A stretch of 64,000 nucleotides of DNA, taken from contig JXTC01000013.1 of the NCBI GenBank assembly GCA_002914845.1, positions 186,001 through 250,000 on the forward strand, written 5' to 3'. Source of the stretch: Trema orientale. Lineage: Eukaryota; Streptophyta; Magnoliopsida; Rosales; Cannabaceae. Each line of letters opens with the position of its first letter. Position 1 is the stretch's first letter. A program made the translations under genes and the position numbers. Below are positions 35,618 through 47,436 of this stretch, piece by piece. The notes beneath the pieces are model-generated. The model searched no databases and was not told where the DNA came from. It was given only the letters and a program-made list of their open reading frames with translations.

Positions 35618-36985
35618 CTCTTAGGCACATGTTTTGTTTGATACTGGTGCATCCCATTCATTCATATTCTTGTTGTTTGCTCAACTGTTGGGGTTGGAAT
35701 TTTCTGATTTAGATTATGTATTGATGTTGGGTACACCTATGGGAGGAGTAGCCGATGTGTCTAGTATGTGTAAGTCTTGTCGTATTGTGGTTGGTGATAG
35801 GAAGTTGCTTGCTGATTTGATTGTGTTACCAATGGGGCAGTATGACGCGATACTTGGTATGGATTGGTTGTCGAAATATCTAGCCGTTGTAGACTGTCAT
35901 ACGAAACGGGTAACTCTTTTTCCTAGTGATGGATATCCCATTATCTATCAAGCTAAAATGAGTCTGTTGAAGCCTAGTCCTGTTCTGAAAGCATGCTTGG
36001 GTGAAAAAAAGAAACTCGAGTGTTATGGGAACTTGTTTGCCATTGATGGTGAGGTAAGGATAGACGATCAAGACCCATGGATTTCGGTAGTATGTGAGTA
36101 TTCGGATGTATTTCCTGAAGACTTACCGAGGTTACCACCCGATAGGGAGATCGAGTTCTGTATTCAACTAGTTCCTGGAGCTCAGCCAGTTTCTATTCCA
36201 GCCTATCGCATGGCGCCTACTGAGATGGAAGAACTAAGAGAACAGTTGGATGATCTGCTTTCCAAAGGCTTCATTCGTAGTAGCACTTCTCCTTGGGGTG
36301 CTCCTGTTTTGTTTGCAAAGAAAGCTGATGGTTCGTTGAGACTTTGTGTAGACTACAGGAAGTTGAATCAGTTAACGGTGAAGAACAAGTATCCTTTGCC
36401 AAGGATAGATGAGTTGTTTGATTAATTCGGTGGTTCAAGATTCTTCTCCAAGATTGACTTGAGATCCGGTTATCATCAGTTGAAGGTAAGAGAGGATGAT
36501 ATACCTAAGACAGCATTCAGAACCCGATATGGTCACTTTGAGTTTCTGGTGATGCCATTTGGTTTAACGAATGCACCTGCAACCTTTATGGATCTCATGA
36601 ATCGGATTTTCAGGCCGTTTTTGGATCATTTGTGGTTGTGTTCATCGATGACATCCTGATGTATTCTAAGACTCGAGAAGAGCATGCCGAATATCTGAGG
36701 ATAGTACTCAAGACCTTGAGAGATCATCAGTTGTATACCAAGAAATCAAAATGTGACTTTTGGATGCCAGAAGTGAAGTTCTTGGGTCATGTGATTTCTC
36801 ACGGGGGTATTTCAGTCGATCCCGCTAAGATAGAGGCTATTCTGGAGTGGGAAAGACCGAGAAATGTGACGGAGGTACGTAGTTTCCTCGGTTTGGCAGG
36901 CTACTACCGTCGTTTTGTGCAAGATTTCTCGAGAATTGCTTTGTCTTTGACCAAGTTGACCAGGAAGGACGTCAAGTTTGTTTAG
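35618..36985 (+). pseudogene. Gypsy protease and reverse transcriptase (fossil)
   Basis: Protease is marked by [14 protein letters not shown] and [18 protein letters not shown]. Reverse transcriptase follows with [86 protein letters not shown] and [19 protein letters not shown]. It closely resembles the polymerase of the minus-strand element at 1-8299, so the two belong to related families. It is broken. Confidence 0.92.
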
Positions 36986-37015
36986 GATCACGAAAGTGAA
37001 GAAGCTTTTATCAGG

Positions 37016-39058
37016 TTGAAGCAAAGCTTAACCACCACACCTATTCTTACTGTTCCTGACAGTAACGAGCCTTATGTGGTGTATACTGATGCTTCGAAGA
37101 CATGTTTGGGATGTGTCTTGATGCAGAATGGTCGAGTTATGGCTTATGCTTCGAAGACAGGTTTGGGATGTGTCTTGATGCAGAATGGTCGAGTTATGGC
37201 TTATGCTTCTCGTCAGTTAAAGCCACATGAGAAGAACTATCCCACCCATGATCTGGAACTTGCAGCAGTAATCTTTGCATTGAAGATTTGGAGATGTTAC
37301 TTGTATTGTGTGAAGTTCAACATATTCTCTGATCATAAGAGTTTGAAGTATCTCTTTACCCAGAAGGATCTGAACTTGAGACAACAAAGATGGGTTGAGT
37401 ATATGCAGGATTATGACTTCGACCTACAGTACCATCCTGGTAAGGCCAACGTTGTAGCCGATGCACTGAGTAGGAAGCCTCATGGTGTACTGGCTGCACT
37501 AGTGTTTGAAAATTGGAAAAACTCATTTGCGATTGGTGACTACAACTTGCAGTATTTCGAAAATGAAAGTGTTGCTTGCCTAAGCATTATTGTGATTTCA
37601 CCATCTCTTCTCCAGACTGTCCAGCAGAGTCAGTGGCAAGACAGGGAGTTGAGGACAACCTGGAACAAACTTCAGAATAGTGAACAGTTAGATGGTTGGA
37701 GCACTAACAGAGAAGGGTTCTTGTTTTTTAATGGGAAGTTGGCTGTAGCTAATGATCCTAATCTTCAAGAGACCATTCTAACTGAGGCTCACAAATCAAG
37801 GTTCACAGTACATCCGGGTAGTACCAAAATGTACCGGGACTTGAAGCGGCAATATTGGTGGAAAGGTATGAAGAAAGATGTGGCTACTTTTGTGGCTAAG
37901 TGTTTGACTTGTCAGCAAGTCAAGGCTGAACACCAGAGGCCAACTGGATTACTTCAGCCGTTACCCATTCCGGAGTAGAAGTGGGACAAGATCATGATGG
38001 ACTTCGTGACCAGTTTGCTGAAGACCTTGAGAAAGAACGATGCAATTTGGGTGATAGTCGATCGGTTGACGAAGAGTGCTCACTTTATACTGATCCGGAT
38101 TGACTACTCTCTCACTAAGCTCAGTAAACTATATGTGGAGAACATCATACGCTTGTATGGTGTGCTTTCAAGCATAGTTTCTGATAGAGATCTAAGGTTT
38201 ACTTCTAAGTTTTGGAGAGCCTTGCAGAAAGCGTTTGGTATGTAGTTGGATATCAGTACAGCTCACCATCCTGAGACAGATGGCCAGTCTGAAAGGACCA
38301 TTCAGATTCTTGAGGACATGCTACGTTGTTGCATACTGGACTTTGGTGGGAACTGGGATGATCATCTTCCTTTGGTGGAATTTGCTTACAATAACAGTTA
38401 TCAGACCAGTGTGGGTATGGCTCCATATGAAGTGCTATATGGGAGGCCATGTAGATCGCCTTTGTGTTGGGCAGAACCAGAAGAGCATGTTACTCTTGGA
38501 ACTGAACTGATTAAGGAGATTACTGAGAAGATCAAGGATATCCAAGAGAGACTCAAGGAGGTTCAGAGTCGCCAGAAGAGTTACGCTAACCCAAAGAGCC
38601 GTGAGGTGGAGTTCGATACTGGTGATTCTGTGTTCTTGAAAGTGACTCCAAGGCATGGTGTTACAAGATTCAGAGTTAAGGGTAAGCTTGCTCCAAGGTA
38701 TATTGGTCCCTTTGAGATCACTGAGAGAATTGGACCAGTGGCGTATTGCTTGAATCTACCTGCACAGTTGGGTCACGTGCATAATGTGTTTCATGTGTCG
38801 ATGTTGAAAAAGTACACACCGGACTCATCTCATGTTATCCAGTACGTGCACGTACCGATCCAAGAAGATGTGTCTTATGAAGAGCAGCCTGTTCGCTTGT
38901 TGGCAAGAGAGTTGAAGGTGCTTCGCAACAGAAAGATTCCACTTGTCAAAGTACTTTGGGAACATCACAACGAAGACGAGGCTACTTGGAAGCTTGAGAC
39001 GGAGATGTACGAGAAGTACCCTCATTTGTTTAACTTTCAGTTAGAAGTTGTATTGTGA
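37016..39058 (+). pseudogene. Gypsy RNase H, integrase and chromodomain-like tail (fossil)
   Basis: RNase H shows [39 protein letters not shown] and [19 protein letters not shown]. Integrase shows [50 protein letters not shown] and [19 protein letters not shown]. The C-terminal GPY segment [19 protein letters not shown] and the chromodomain-like [20 protein letters not shown] close the region about 60 bp before the purine tract. It is broken. Confidence 0.92.
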
Positions 39059-39105
39059 TGTAAACCTTGACTCGTAATTTTGAATTTCGGGACGAAATTC
39101 CTATA

Positions 39106-39117
39106 AGAAGGGGAGAA
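39106..39117 (+). other. Polypurine tract of the second Tekay-like element
   Basis: AGAAGGGGAGAA lies directly before the 3' LTR start at 39118, after a GGGACGAAATTCC motif that is common at this place in Tekay elements. Confidence 0.88.
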
Positions 39118-41170
39118 TGTAAAAACTCATTTTTTTAAAGGGCAAAACGGTCTTTCGACCTTATATAAAAAATAAATAAATAAATAAACATATATATATA
39201 AGTTTTTCTCTCTCCTCTCTTCTCTCTCCCTCCCATCGCCCTCTCTCTCTCTCAGTTTCACTCCCAACCGAAGCAAGCGGAAGCAGCTATAGCAGCCTCT
39301 GGCCACCGTCCGGCTAGCCAACCAGCTAGCATCGACTCGCTGTGCCGCCAGGAACATCCGCCGGTTATCACCAGCTACTGCCGCCGCCTGGTTCGCCCGA
39401 AAACGCCATTAATGGTCGTTTCAGATTTTTGGTCGCCGGCGAAGATTCCGGCCACCATTTGACCCCAAACTGGTCCCGTTGGATTCGTATCGCCGCAGAT
39501 CGTCAAGGTATATATATCTCAACCCCATACTATCCGGATCAAAAGATACCATTTTTGGGTATTTTGAATTTAAGCTTGATTTTTTTAATCCGGCCGTTGG
39601 ATTGTGTTTTTGACCTCATTTTTGGAATGTACTCGGAAAATGGAGAAGTTTGACATATATATATTGTGTTGTTCGGTGACCGACACAAAAACCAAGATTG
39701 GACAGTCGAGATTTTGTCTCGTTTTACGTGCCACCGGTCCGACGTGGACTCGGACCCGAATTGGACAAGTTATATATCTAACCTAGCTATTTTGGGTGCT
39801 AGAAATTCAGTGAAGAGGTCCGTTTGCGGAATTGAAGCTCCGGTGAGAAGTTGACTTTTCGCAAGAGGACGATCGAGGGCTCGGAATTGGTTCCCGACCC
39901 TTCGGGCGATCGTCAGCGACACCTTGAGGACTCAATAGCGTGGTATCGCTATTCCAGTGAGGTAGGGGTTCAGTTACCTTCGTTTTATACCGTTTTTGAG
40001 TTAAAACTTATTTTCTGCAACATATGAGAACAAGTATGTTATTTGAATTATATGTGACGGAATCTGGTTGTATGATATATACTGTACTGCTCTGGGAATT
40101 TGCTGTATGCAGATTATTTTGGGTATATCAAAATAGGGCCGTTATGCTGCCCGTTTTTCTATAAAATCCTATTATGCATGTTTTACTGAAAAACAAGAGT
40201 ACAGTAGTTTTTACACTTCAGTTCTGTATTGGACGTGTCATAGGATCTTACATGAGCACCGTATTAGCATCGTGGGTTTACAGTGTGGCGCTGTGTGCCC
40301 CACCATCGGTGCAGAATCCGTAAACCCGTGCGGGATTTGTTCTTCTGATTACCTCCCCATTTGGCAGGTGTAGGCAATTCGGTTGCCCCTCTAGGTTTGG
40401 TACGCGACACACGGGTGTCCCCTCCCAGTATGGGCTTAGGTGTCAGGCAAGCTGTTAGGCATACTTAGTGTCATCATCCTAGTCTTCCACAGATGAGACG
40501 ATGTGAGCTCATGGGTATGGGTTGATTTGTGTCATGTGCATATGGATTGATAGTTTTGGATTACATTGTTTTATATATATGTGGGTTTCCAGTTTGGATT
40601 ATATATATATGTGTGAGTATGTTTTGGATTTGAACTAACCATGCAGGAGTTTTCCATCACTGAACTATTTTTCTTCGAGGTAATTATTTTCCTACTAGGC
40701 ATTGTATGCTCACCCCCCTTTTCTCCCTTCCTCAAGTAGTATCTAGTGCGATCTTGGTGATCAAGAGGAATAAGACGCCATCTTGACTGTAGTTCATTTC
40801 TTGGTAATGCTAGAAGTCTATTGTTGTGGTGTTTGGACTGTTTGAGATTTTGTATTAGTATTGAACTAAGATTACTACTTTCTAATTTATCTGTGAACTT
40901 ATGTATGCCATTCTGGGATTTGACTTTTGTTGTGGATATGATGATGCTTGGACTTCTATTTGATTTCATGTTTTTCAATTATTATCCAGTCTATGTTTAA
41001 TGGTGTGTACGAACTCTGGGAGAGGTTCACGGGGTAAACTTCCAAATATTTTATTATAATAGACTGTTTACAAAACTAAAATTTTTTAGACATTTTTCAA
41101 ATAAATCAAGGAATTTCCCATCTTTGTGAAATTCTCCTTCTGCCACTGGCCCGGGTTTTGGGTCGTGATA
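39118..41170 (+). repeat. 3' LTR of the second Tekay-like element
   Basis: This LTR is 2053 bp and colinear with 32192-34237. It is followed by GAATA, the target duplication. Confidence 0.95.
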
Positions 41171-41175
41171 GAATA

Positions 41176-41930
41176 TGTTCAACAACAAAAACAAGTGAAC
41201 AATAATAATATATACCACAAAAGAAATCACATACACTACAAATATCACATATACCACGGCTAAAAGTTGATGAACTATTACCAATTTTCAAAAAAGAATT
41301 CAAAACACAGCAAAATAAAAATATCTAATCAAACATAACAAAAAAATAAGATTATACACGAATTAAGATCAATTATAACAAGAATTACCAAAGAAAATAT
41401 AAATTCCCAAAGCCAATATACAATACAATCAACTCAATAATCAAGAAACCAATACATACCTAAATAATAACAACGTCAAGATTAATTCCACCAATGCAAA
41501 TAGAGAAATCGTCAAAACTTGGAGATCCAAACAGATATACAAAACAACGCCGGATAAGATGATTATTGACCAAAAATCACCAAAAATAAGAGCAATTGAA
41601 AGAGAAAGCCGGAAAACAACCGATTTGGTCGGAGATTCGAAGAGAAGAATGGACTTTCGAGAAGGAGTAGAAAATCAATAGCAAAAAAAGAGAGAATCGG
41701 AAGAAAGAAAACGAAAAAGAAGAGAGAGAACGAGAAAGACGAAGTATGACTTAAAAAAAGAAGAAGAAGAAACGACAAAAAAAATTGAAAGAATTTAATA
41801 AAGGCAGAAACTGAAACATACAAATATATCAACTGAGGGATTTTTAGAAAATGGATATATAGCTATAAATTTTAAATTTTGGACATATACTTAACCAAAT
41901 TTAAAAAAACTAGACATATACCACCTAATG
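41176..41930 (-). mobile_element. Right arm of the interrupted probable DNA transposon
   Basis: The sequence resumes the TATACCAC/CATATACC motif run that stopped at 32191, then becomes purine-rich (GAGAGAACGAGAAAGACGAAG, 41560-41800), mirroring the CT-rich block at ~29770. It ends with TATATAGCTATAAATTTTAAA, which also resembles 24450-24540. No coding sequence is visible. Confidence 0.35.
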
Positions 41931-41952
41931 TCATGAAAAATCCCAACTGGGT

Positions 41953-42237
41953 TAAATTTTTGGAAAAAACCTGAGCTTATTTAGAAATATATTATTTTTT
42001 AAAAGTTTATTTAGAAAAATAATACTTCTTAAAAATAGTTAGCAAAATGCCACTTTTTATTAAACATTAATATTTTTCTAGGATACTCCGAAGTAACCAA
42101 TTGAATTATTTGGGGTAACCTCGAGTTACTTGATGTAACCAGACTCAGTACCTCGAGTATTGTCCGATGACCTCAAGTACCTTATCTATTACTAAAAAGT
42201 GGTATTTTTCCAAATAAATTCAAGATTTTGCAATATT
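41953..42237. mobile_element. Small inverted-repeat element with GTAACC core (MITE-like)
   Basis: The left end TTGGAAAAAACCTGAGC and right end mirror each other over ~40 bp (TTTATTTAGAAATATATTA against the inverse of TGGTATTTTTCCAAATAAAT). The core holds GTAACCAATTG, GGGTAACCTCGAGTTAC and GATGTAACCAG, motifs like those of the 27.7-29 kb satellite. No target duplication was identified. Confidence 0.45.
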
Positions 42238-42329
42238 TTTAAATTTTTAAAATATAAAATCAAATTTCCCAATAATTTATTGGGTCGAATTTGTGCTACT
42301 AGTCAAATTTTTGTGAGTTCCTAACACTT

Positions 42330-42700
42330 TTACTTATAAAAATGAAAAAAAATTACAAAAATACAGAAGTTAGTTTTTTTTCCCAATTCCCATACGGTGT
42401 TTATTAGAAAAATATCACCTTTTAAAAAATGTTTAGAACAATACCATTTTTAAAATTATTACTAGTTATCAATTTTTGAAAATTGGTTAACGGCTGCCCG
42501 TTATAAATACCTTTGGTTACTAATTACCAATACTCAAAAATTAGTTATCGGCTACAAGTTACTATTTCAAAAAAAAATAGTATTTTTCTAAATATTTTTT
42601 TAAAAAAAATGACGTTTTTCTAATAATAACCGTACCAAATCAACAAAAATACAGAGCCCACTATATTTTTCTAATTTTTTTCTTAAAATTCCGTACAATG
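42330..42700. mobile_element. Second small inverted-repeat element with GGTTAC core
   Basis: The ~130-bp arms are inverted copies (CCATACGGTGTTTATTAGAAA against the inverse of TTTTCTAATAATAACCGTACC). The core has ATTGGTTAACGG, TTTGGTTACTAATTACC and TTAGTTATCGG. The right half recurs at ~56300-56430 (TTTTTCTAATAAAAACCGTGCC), which supports a dispersed family. Confidence 0.5.
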
Positions 42701-43181
42701 CCTAATTTTCACAATGTTTTTCCAAACTCGAGAACCAAAACAAACCCATTGGACTTTTAGCCACTCTAAAGGTGCACCTATCAAAACATCAGACTATTTG
42801 GACCAAAGAATTGTCCATATTAACTTACCTACAAGGTGCATTAACTACAAAAGGTTACAAGTAAATAAATATTGCTAAAGTAATAAACACAAAAAGCACT
42901 ACATGACCATTGTAATAACTGGACATGAATATCAGTACTATGAATGTATTGACAGATAGCATTTCATACTTTACTCATAATCTCATTACAGATGTTACTC
43001 ATAAGCTCACATCAATATAGATGTATATATAGATGCATACAGGCTGCAATAGTTGAAATCCAAACCACAATACCACTCACAAGTGACGTACATACACGCA
43101 TCAAAGCTCACAAATTAATAGTTTCATAAGCAGGCCAGCATATTAACCAAAGCTCTGGCAATACCACCAATAAATACCAAA

Positions 43182-45728
43182 TCCTGCACACAGCAACATT
43201 GGCAGAAAATCGATCAGAAAAACCTCATAAATATGCGAACTTTCACGTGTTCGTTGAAATAGACTACGAATTAAAATTGGATCTCATGTGTCGGGAAACT
43301 TACAATAGGGCGTGATTCTCCAACGCTGGTTATCACCTTTGTTCCACTGCCACAACACTATAATGGTGCCATCATGCACGCCTCCAGAATGCTTGTCCCC
43401 ATGAAAAGCATCCACATTAAGGCGAACGTTGTTGACCATCCTAATGGCTCTAAAGCTATCACCTAGGTCCTTGCCTTCAGTCCAAAGTATGGATTCATCG
43501 AGAACATTCGGGTTGTATGGTATCAGTTGCACCTGCAGAGGAATAGGGGCGATTTTGAAGTTCATAAATTTGTGCCACTGGGACTGACGAAATACTCAAG
43601 TGTAACATTGGGAAGATACATCAAATGCAATCTCTCAACTTTGAAATGCAATATGAAATTGCATTATGCAAATGGAGATGAAAGAATGAGTTGGTGAAAG
43701 AAGTTTGACCTGACGCACATGGAATTTTGGGACAATAGGCATCCAACAGCTCAGTACTGAATATCTCAATATTAAAAGTGTCAAAACAGTTCACAATGTT
43801 CCCTCAAAAAAAAAAAAAAAAAAAAAAGTTCACTATGTTCTCAAAATCCGCTGTATGACATATTAGCCCAAAATAACATAGACAAACTAGTTAAGCTTCA
43901 CAAAAGAATAATATGTTTTATCAGGATACCTGTCCAGTGTTTTCTTTTCTGGGAAAAAATTAGACCAGTAAGGTGTAATATAGTATAGTTCTTGAAAATC
44001 ATCTTGCATTTGCAACTTCAGTTACTTTCGATGAGTAAAATTAACCAGTCAAGTCATAACTCATAAGAAGAAGAAAGTAACACCCTCCCTGAATACTGAA
44101 ACATAATGCAACTTCAAAAAGTGGAGAGTGGCACAGTGTAAGTCTTCTGAAAGAGATTAGGCAAAATATAGATAGGCAATACAGAAAACAAAACCATTAA
44201 ATTCATAAAAAATTTTTGGAGCAATGGACTCTAGAGTAAAAGGGCTGAAATTTAAAAACTAATAATTTTTGAAGTAGATTTGGAAAAAAGAAACAAAGAC
44301 ACACCATCGAATAGGCAAGATGTGATAGGCAGGGGAAATTTATGTGCTATATGCGGTCAGTTGAGTTTGGTTCTCAATCTGGGCTGGTAAGATGATGTCA
44401 TAGTTGAAGGTGCTGTTAAATCCGGCATTGATGCAACTAATGACCCTGCTATTCCTACTCAGTTGATTTAGTTGCGAGTACTGTATTGTTAGCTTCTCCT
44501 TGGGTTGTCCTTGTTTGGGGTTGTTTTTAACTTTTGCTTCCACTTATTGCTTGCTTTTCTCTTGCTTTAATTTTTTTAAAAAAAGATAAATAAATAAATA
44601 AAGAATCTTACGGATTACCATTTACTTTTCTCCCGTTCCTATACAAACTAAAAAATATCATTCTTCTTATTATTACTATTATTTTAAAATTTGAAAGTAA
44701 CTCCAAATCCAAATTAGTTCAGTTTCCAATTCCCACCAACACAGAAAATGTATTTAAATCATGACCAATTGATTGAATTCCATATTATCATCAAGAACTA
44801 AACTAAACTTGTCAACTGAAAATAAAAAAGGATGCAATTTTACTTTCTAATTCAAAATATTAAATCCTTCCAAGACGAACAGTTAAAGAAAAAATGAAAT
44901 GAAAATAAAGAGAATTTAAATCGATAAATATCTTACAGGATGAGTAGCTCCAATGGAATGCTTTACAGCCTGACCAGTGGCCTTGTTAACCAGAGCAAAA
45001 CAAGGAAACCCTTCTTCATCCTTCACCCTAGTACTGTACTTCTCATCTTTGTACCAATGCTGGAAACATCACAAAAATCAGACCTATATATATAAATATA
45101 TATATGTATATGTATATACGAAAACAATACAGTGAGAATGGGGCCAAAAGGGTACCTGAAAATCATCAGAGGGATCAGAAGGAGCGAGAATGACCTTGCC
45201 GTCTCTAATGGTGAGGGAGAAATTGGGCTCCGCTTTGGAAAAGACCTTAACAGTGGGCTTTCCAGATAGCTCAGAGGAAGGGCCCTGATGGGTGTGGTGG
45301 TGGACAAAGGAGGGCAAATGGGGTCGACCAAAGTGATGACCGCCATCAATGTCAGGCTCAGCGATCGGCGGCGGCGGCGGATCAAGATGATGACCGACGT
45401 GATGAACGGTCGTGGAACCATGATCGGGTCGGTGATCGAAGGAATCGAACGGTGGTGGTCGTTGATCGTACGGCGGAGGAAACGGAGGGTTCTGGAAGTC
45501 CTCCGGACGTGGTGGAGGAGGATAAGAAGGGTCGTAGGGGCCACGGCCATGGGAGGAGTGGTGGAGGTGGGTCACTCCGGCGGCCGGAGGAGGAATCTGC
45601 GGGGGCGGGGGTTGATCGAAGGTTTTTCCAGGAGGAGGGTAGTTTCGTCTTTGTTCATCCTCTTCGTTTTCGTCTCGGCGGTGGTGGTGGTGGGTGTGAG
45701 AGTGGTTATGGCCAAATGGGAACTCCAT
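43182..45728 (-). CDS. EULS3: EULS3-type Euonymus lectin (ricin B-like lectin), four exons
   Basis: The predicted 308-residue protein is nucleocytoplasmic in known relatives and binds glycans; Arabidopsis EULS3 is linked to ABA and stress responses. Exons on the minus strand are 45728-45156, 45059-44937, 43532-43304 and a last exon from 43183 that supplies only the final two bases of the stop codon. All introns are GT...AG (donors GTACC, GTAAGA, GTAAGT; acceptors TTTCCAG, TCTGCAG, TGTGCAG). Residues 1-156 are a histidine- and proline-rich, disordered-looking region (HNHSHTHHHHRR, many PPPP runs). The EUL domain, ~157-308, has KVFSKAEPNFSLTIRDGKV, HWYKDEKYSTRVKDEEGF, LDESILWTEGKDLGDSFRA, VRLNVDAFHGDKHSGGVHDG and NKGDNQRWRITPY. 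Length fits the ~310-residue S3 class. Frame is intact across all junctions, so it looks functional. Confidence 0.92.
43533..44936 (-). other. Second intron of the lectin gene (1.4 kb)
   Basis: This AT-rich intron separates the two halves of the lectin domain. It holds a run of about 23 A on the plus strand (43806-43828). No coding insertion was seen. Confidence 0.8.
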
Positions 45729-45850
45729 TCTTGGGATGGATTTTGTCTCGAGAAGTGTCTGTGTGTTGTTGTGATTGATATGGTTTGGTACCTGGCGGAG
45801 TATTGGATAATGATAGTGTACTACAATTTTTACTAAATTTTTAATATAGG
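45729..45850 (-). promoter_or_regulatory. Probable 5' leader and core promoter of the lectin gene
   Basis: The leader just before the ATG is rich in CAACAACACACAGACAC, like many plant 5' leaders. A TATA-like CCTATATTAAAAA lies near 45838-45850 on the minus strand, about 115 bp from the start codon. No ABRE (ACGTG core) was seen in this short region. Confidence 0.35.
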
Positions 45851-46232
45851 ACTGTTATGTGACAGTGAATCGGCAACATTCAATTTTTATTTGTGATAAA
45901 TTTTAATAAATTAATTAAATAATACCAATTAAAATATTATATACGTTAGTATTAAAAATTTAGCACAAATTTTGATACATATAACATTATCCGTCAAATA
46001 TTAAACCAGTAGTTTGACTAAATTTAAAAATAATTATAAGAACATATTAATGAATGAAAATGGCCCTTTCAACTTCTCAAGAAAGAAAAATATTCCATGA
46101 ATCAATCATAGGACTTCGGATGGATTGCACGATCACACTAGTATCAAATTTTAAAAATATTTAGGACTTTGGTCCTTAAACTTAAAAATTAATCATTTTT
46201 TTTCTTGTTAACATCGCAGTATATTAAAAAGT
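45851..46232. other. AT-rich upstream intergenic sequence
   Basis: No supported gene or repeat was found apart from the start of the element that follows. Confidence 0.4.
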
Positions 46233-47414
46233 AAGGATTAAAATATCAATATTGGTGCCGATATCGCAGTAGATTAAAAAATAATGATTAAAGTATCAAT
46301 GTTAGTGCCGATATCGATATTTAATTTTACGAATAATATCGATGACAATATCAATGTCGAAAATATTTTAAAAAATTATCAAAATTTATTTTGAAACTCA
46401 ACACTTTTAAGAAAAACTGTAGGAAATGCTAAAATATTTTATTTTTAAAAAAAAAATCCTATTTATATATGTGCATATATATAATAAAATATACGTAAAT
46501 AGTAGAAAAACGATCGAATTTCATTCTATAGAATAATTTTAAAATCAAAATACATATCACACTATTTTATTTAATACATTTCATTCTAATACCTTACAAA
46601 TTCTAACTAGTTCTAATTTACATTAAAAGTAAATAAAAGTCAATGATAATAAAGAACTATTCAAATTCATTCCATACCAAAATAAGTTTATATGAGCTTG
46701 AAAATTATAAGGAAAACTCTCGTCTTGGTCCAAGCAATATTTCTCCCAAGTTATTTTGCCTGAGTAGTTCTGAAGATGGTTATTTATTTATCATATATAT
46801 GTTGACTGATCTTATCTAACAGTAGACTCATAAATTGGCTAATTTGAATTTACCCAACTTGATGAAAAATTTTGATGGATATGCATGGACATATCAATAT
46901 TAATTTGATGAAGATGTTGAATAAATATTTCATAGAAAAAGAAATTGCCTTCATATTTTAGTTTGAACTTGACCCTCTATAGGATTATAAAAACTGGGAA
47001 CATAACCATAAGAGCTTTGATTAGTTAACATGCACTCTAATTCAAAACTCATAGAAATAGAATTTTCATCAGTCTGACTCATTCTTCCTTACTTCCTACG
47101 TCTTTTTTTTTTTTGAAATTGTTTCCCAATTGCCTCAATAATAGGATATTGTCGACGATATTATCGATATTTCTGTCGACATTTCTAAATGTAGATGATA
47201 TTGACATGATAATATCCACAAATATCTTGAGATTATGTCATTTTTTACATATATTTTATAGCTGTTGACATATCCTCGACAATGTTGATATCTTACGGAT
47301 ATTTTATGGATACACAGGAAAAATATCTTTCCACCCAGTATCGATGTCGACAATTTCAAAATACGAATATTATCGCAATAATGTCGACAAATATCGCGAC
47401 ATTTTAATCCATAA
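46233..47414. mobile_element. CGATAT-rich inverted-repeat element, non-autonomous
   Basis: The left end GGATTAAAATATCAATATTGG is mirrored by ...CGCGACATTTTAATCC at the right. Both ends are crowded with CGATAT/GTCGAC motifs (GCCGATATCGCAG; TGTCGACGATATTATCGAT). The left end carries a ~58-bp tandem duplication (46205-46262 and 46263-46320). The middle is AT-rich and noncoding. No target duplication was found and the superfamily is unknown. Confidence 0.4.
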
Positions 47415-47436
47415 ATTAAAGGAAGAAGGTACTAAA

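Larger units (their letters stand above)
32192..41170 (+). mobile_element. Tekay/Del-like Ty3/gypsy chromovirus, full length
   Basis: LTRs lie at 32192-34237 and 39118-41170, both opening TGTAAAAACTCATTT and ending GTCGTGACA/GTCGTGATA. A perfect 5-bp target duplication, GAATA, is at 32187-32191 and 41171-41175. The primer site and purine tract are in place. Coding order is gag, protease, reverse transcriptase, RNase H, integrase, chromodomain-like tail, as in Tekay/Del. By eye the LTRs differ by about 6-7% over a 300-bp sample, pointing to a few million years. The coding region is broken, with around eight breaks. Confidence 0.95.

Noticed and set aside
45288-45836. Open frames on the plus strand opposite the lectin first exon
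   Set aside because: Their arginine/glycine-rich content is the mirror of the His/Pro-coding exon; the lectin exon has family matches and splice sites and they do not.
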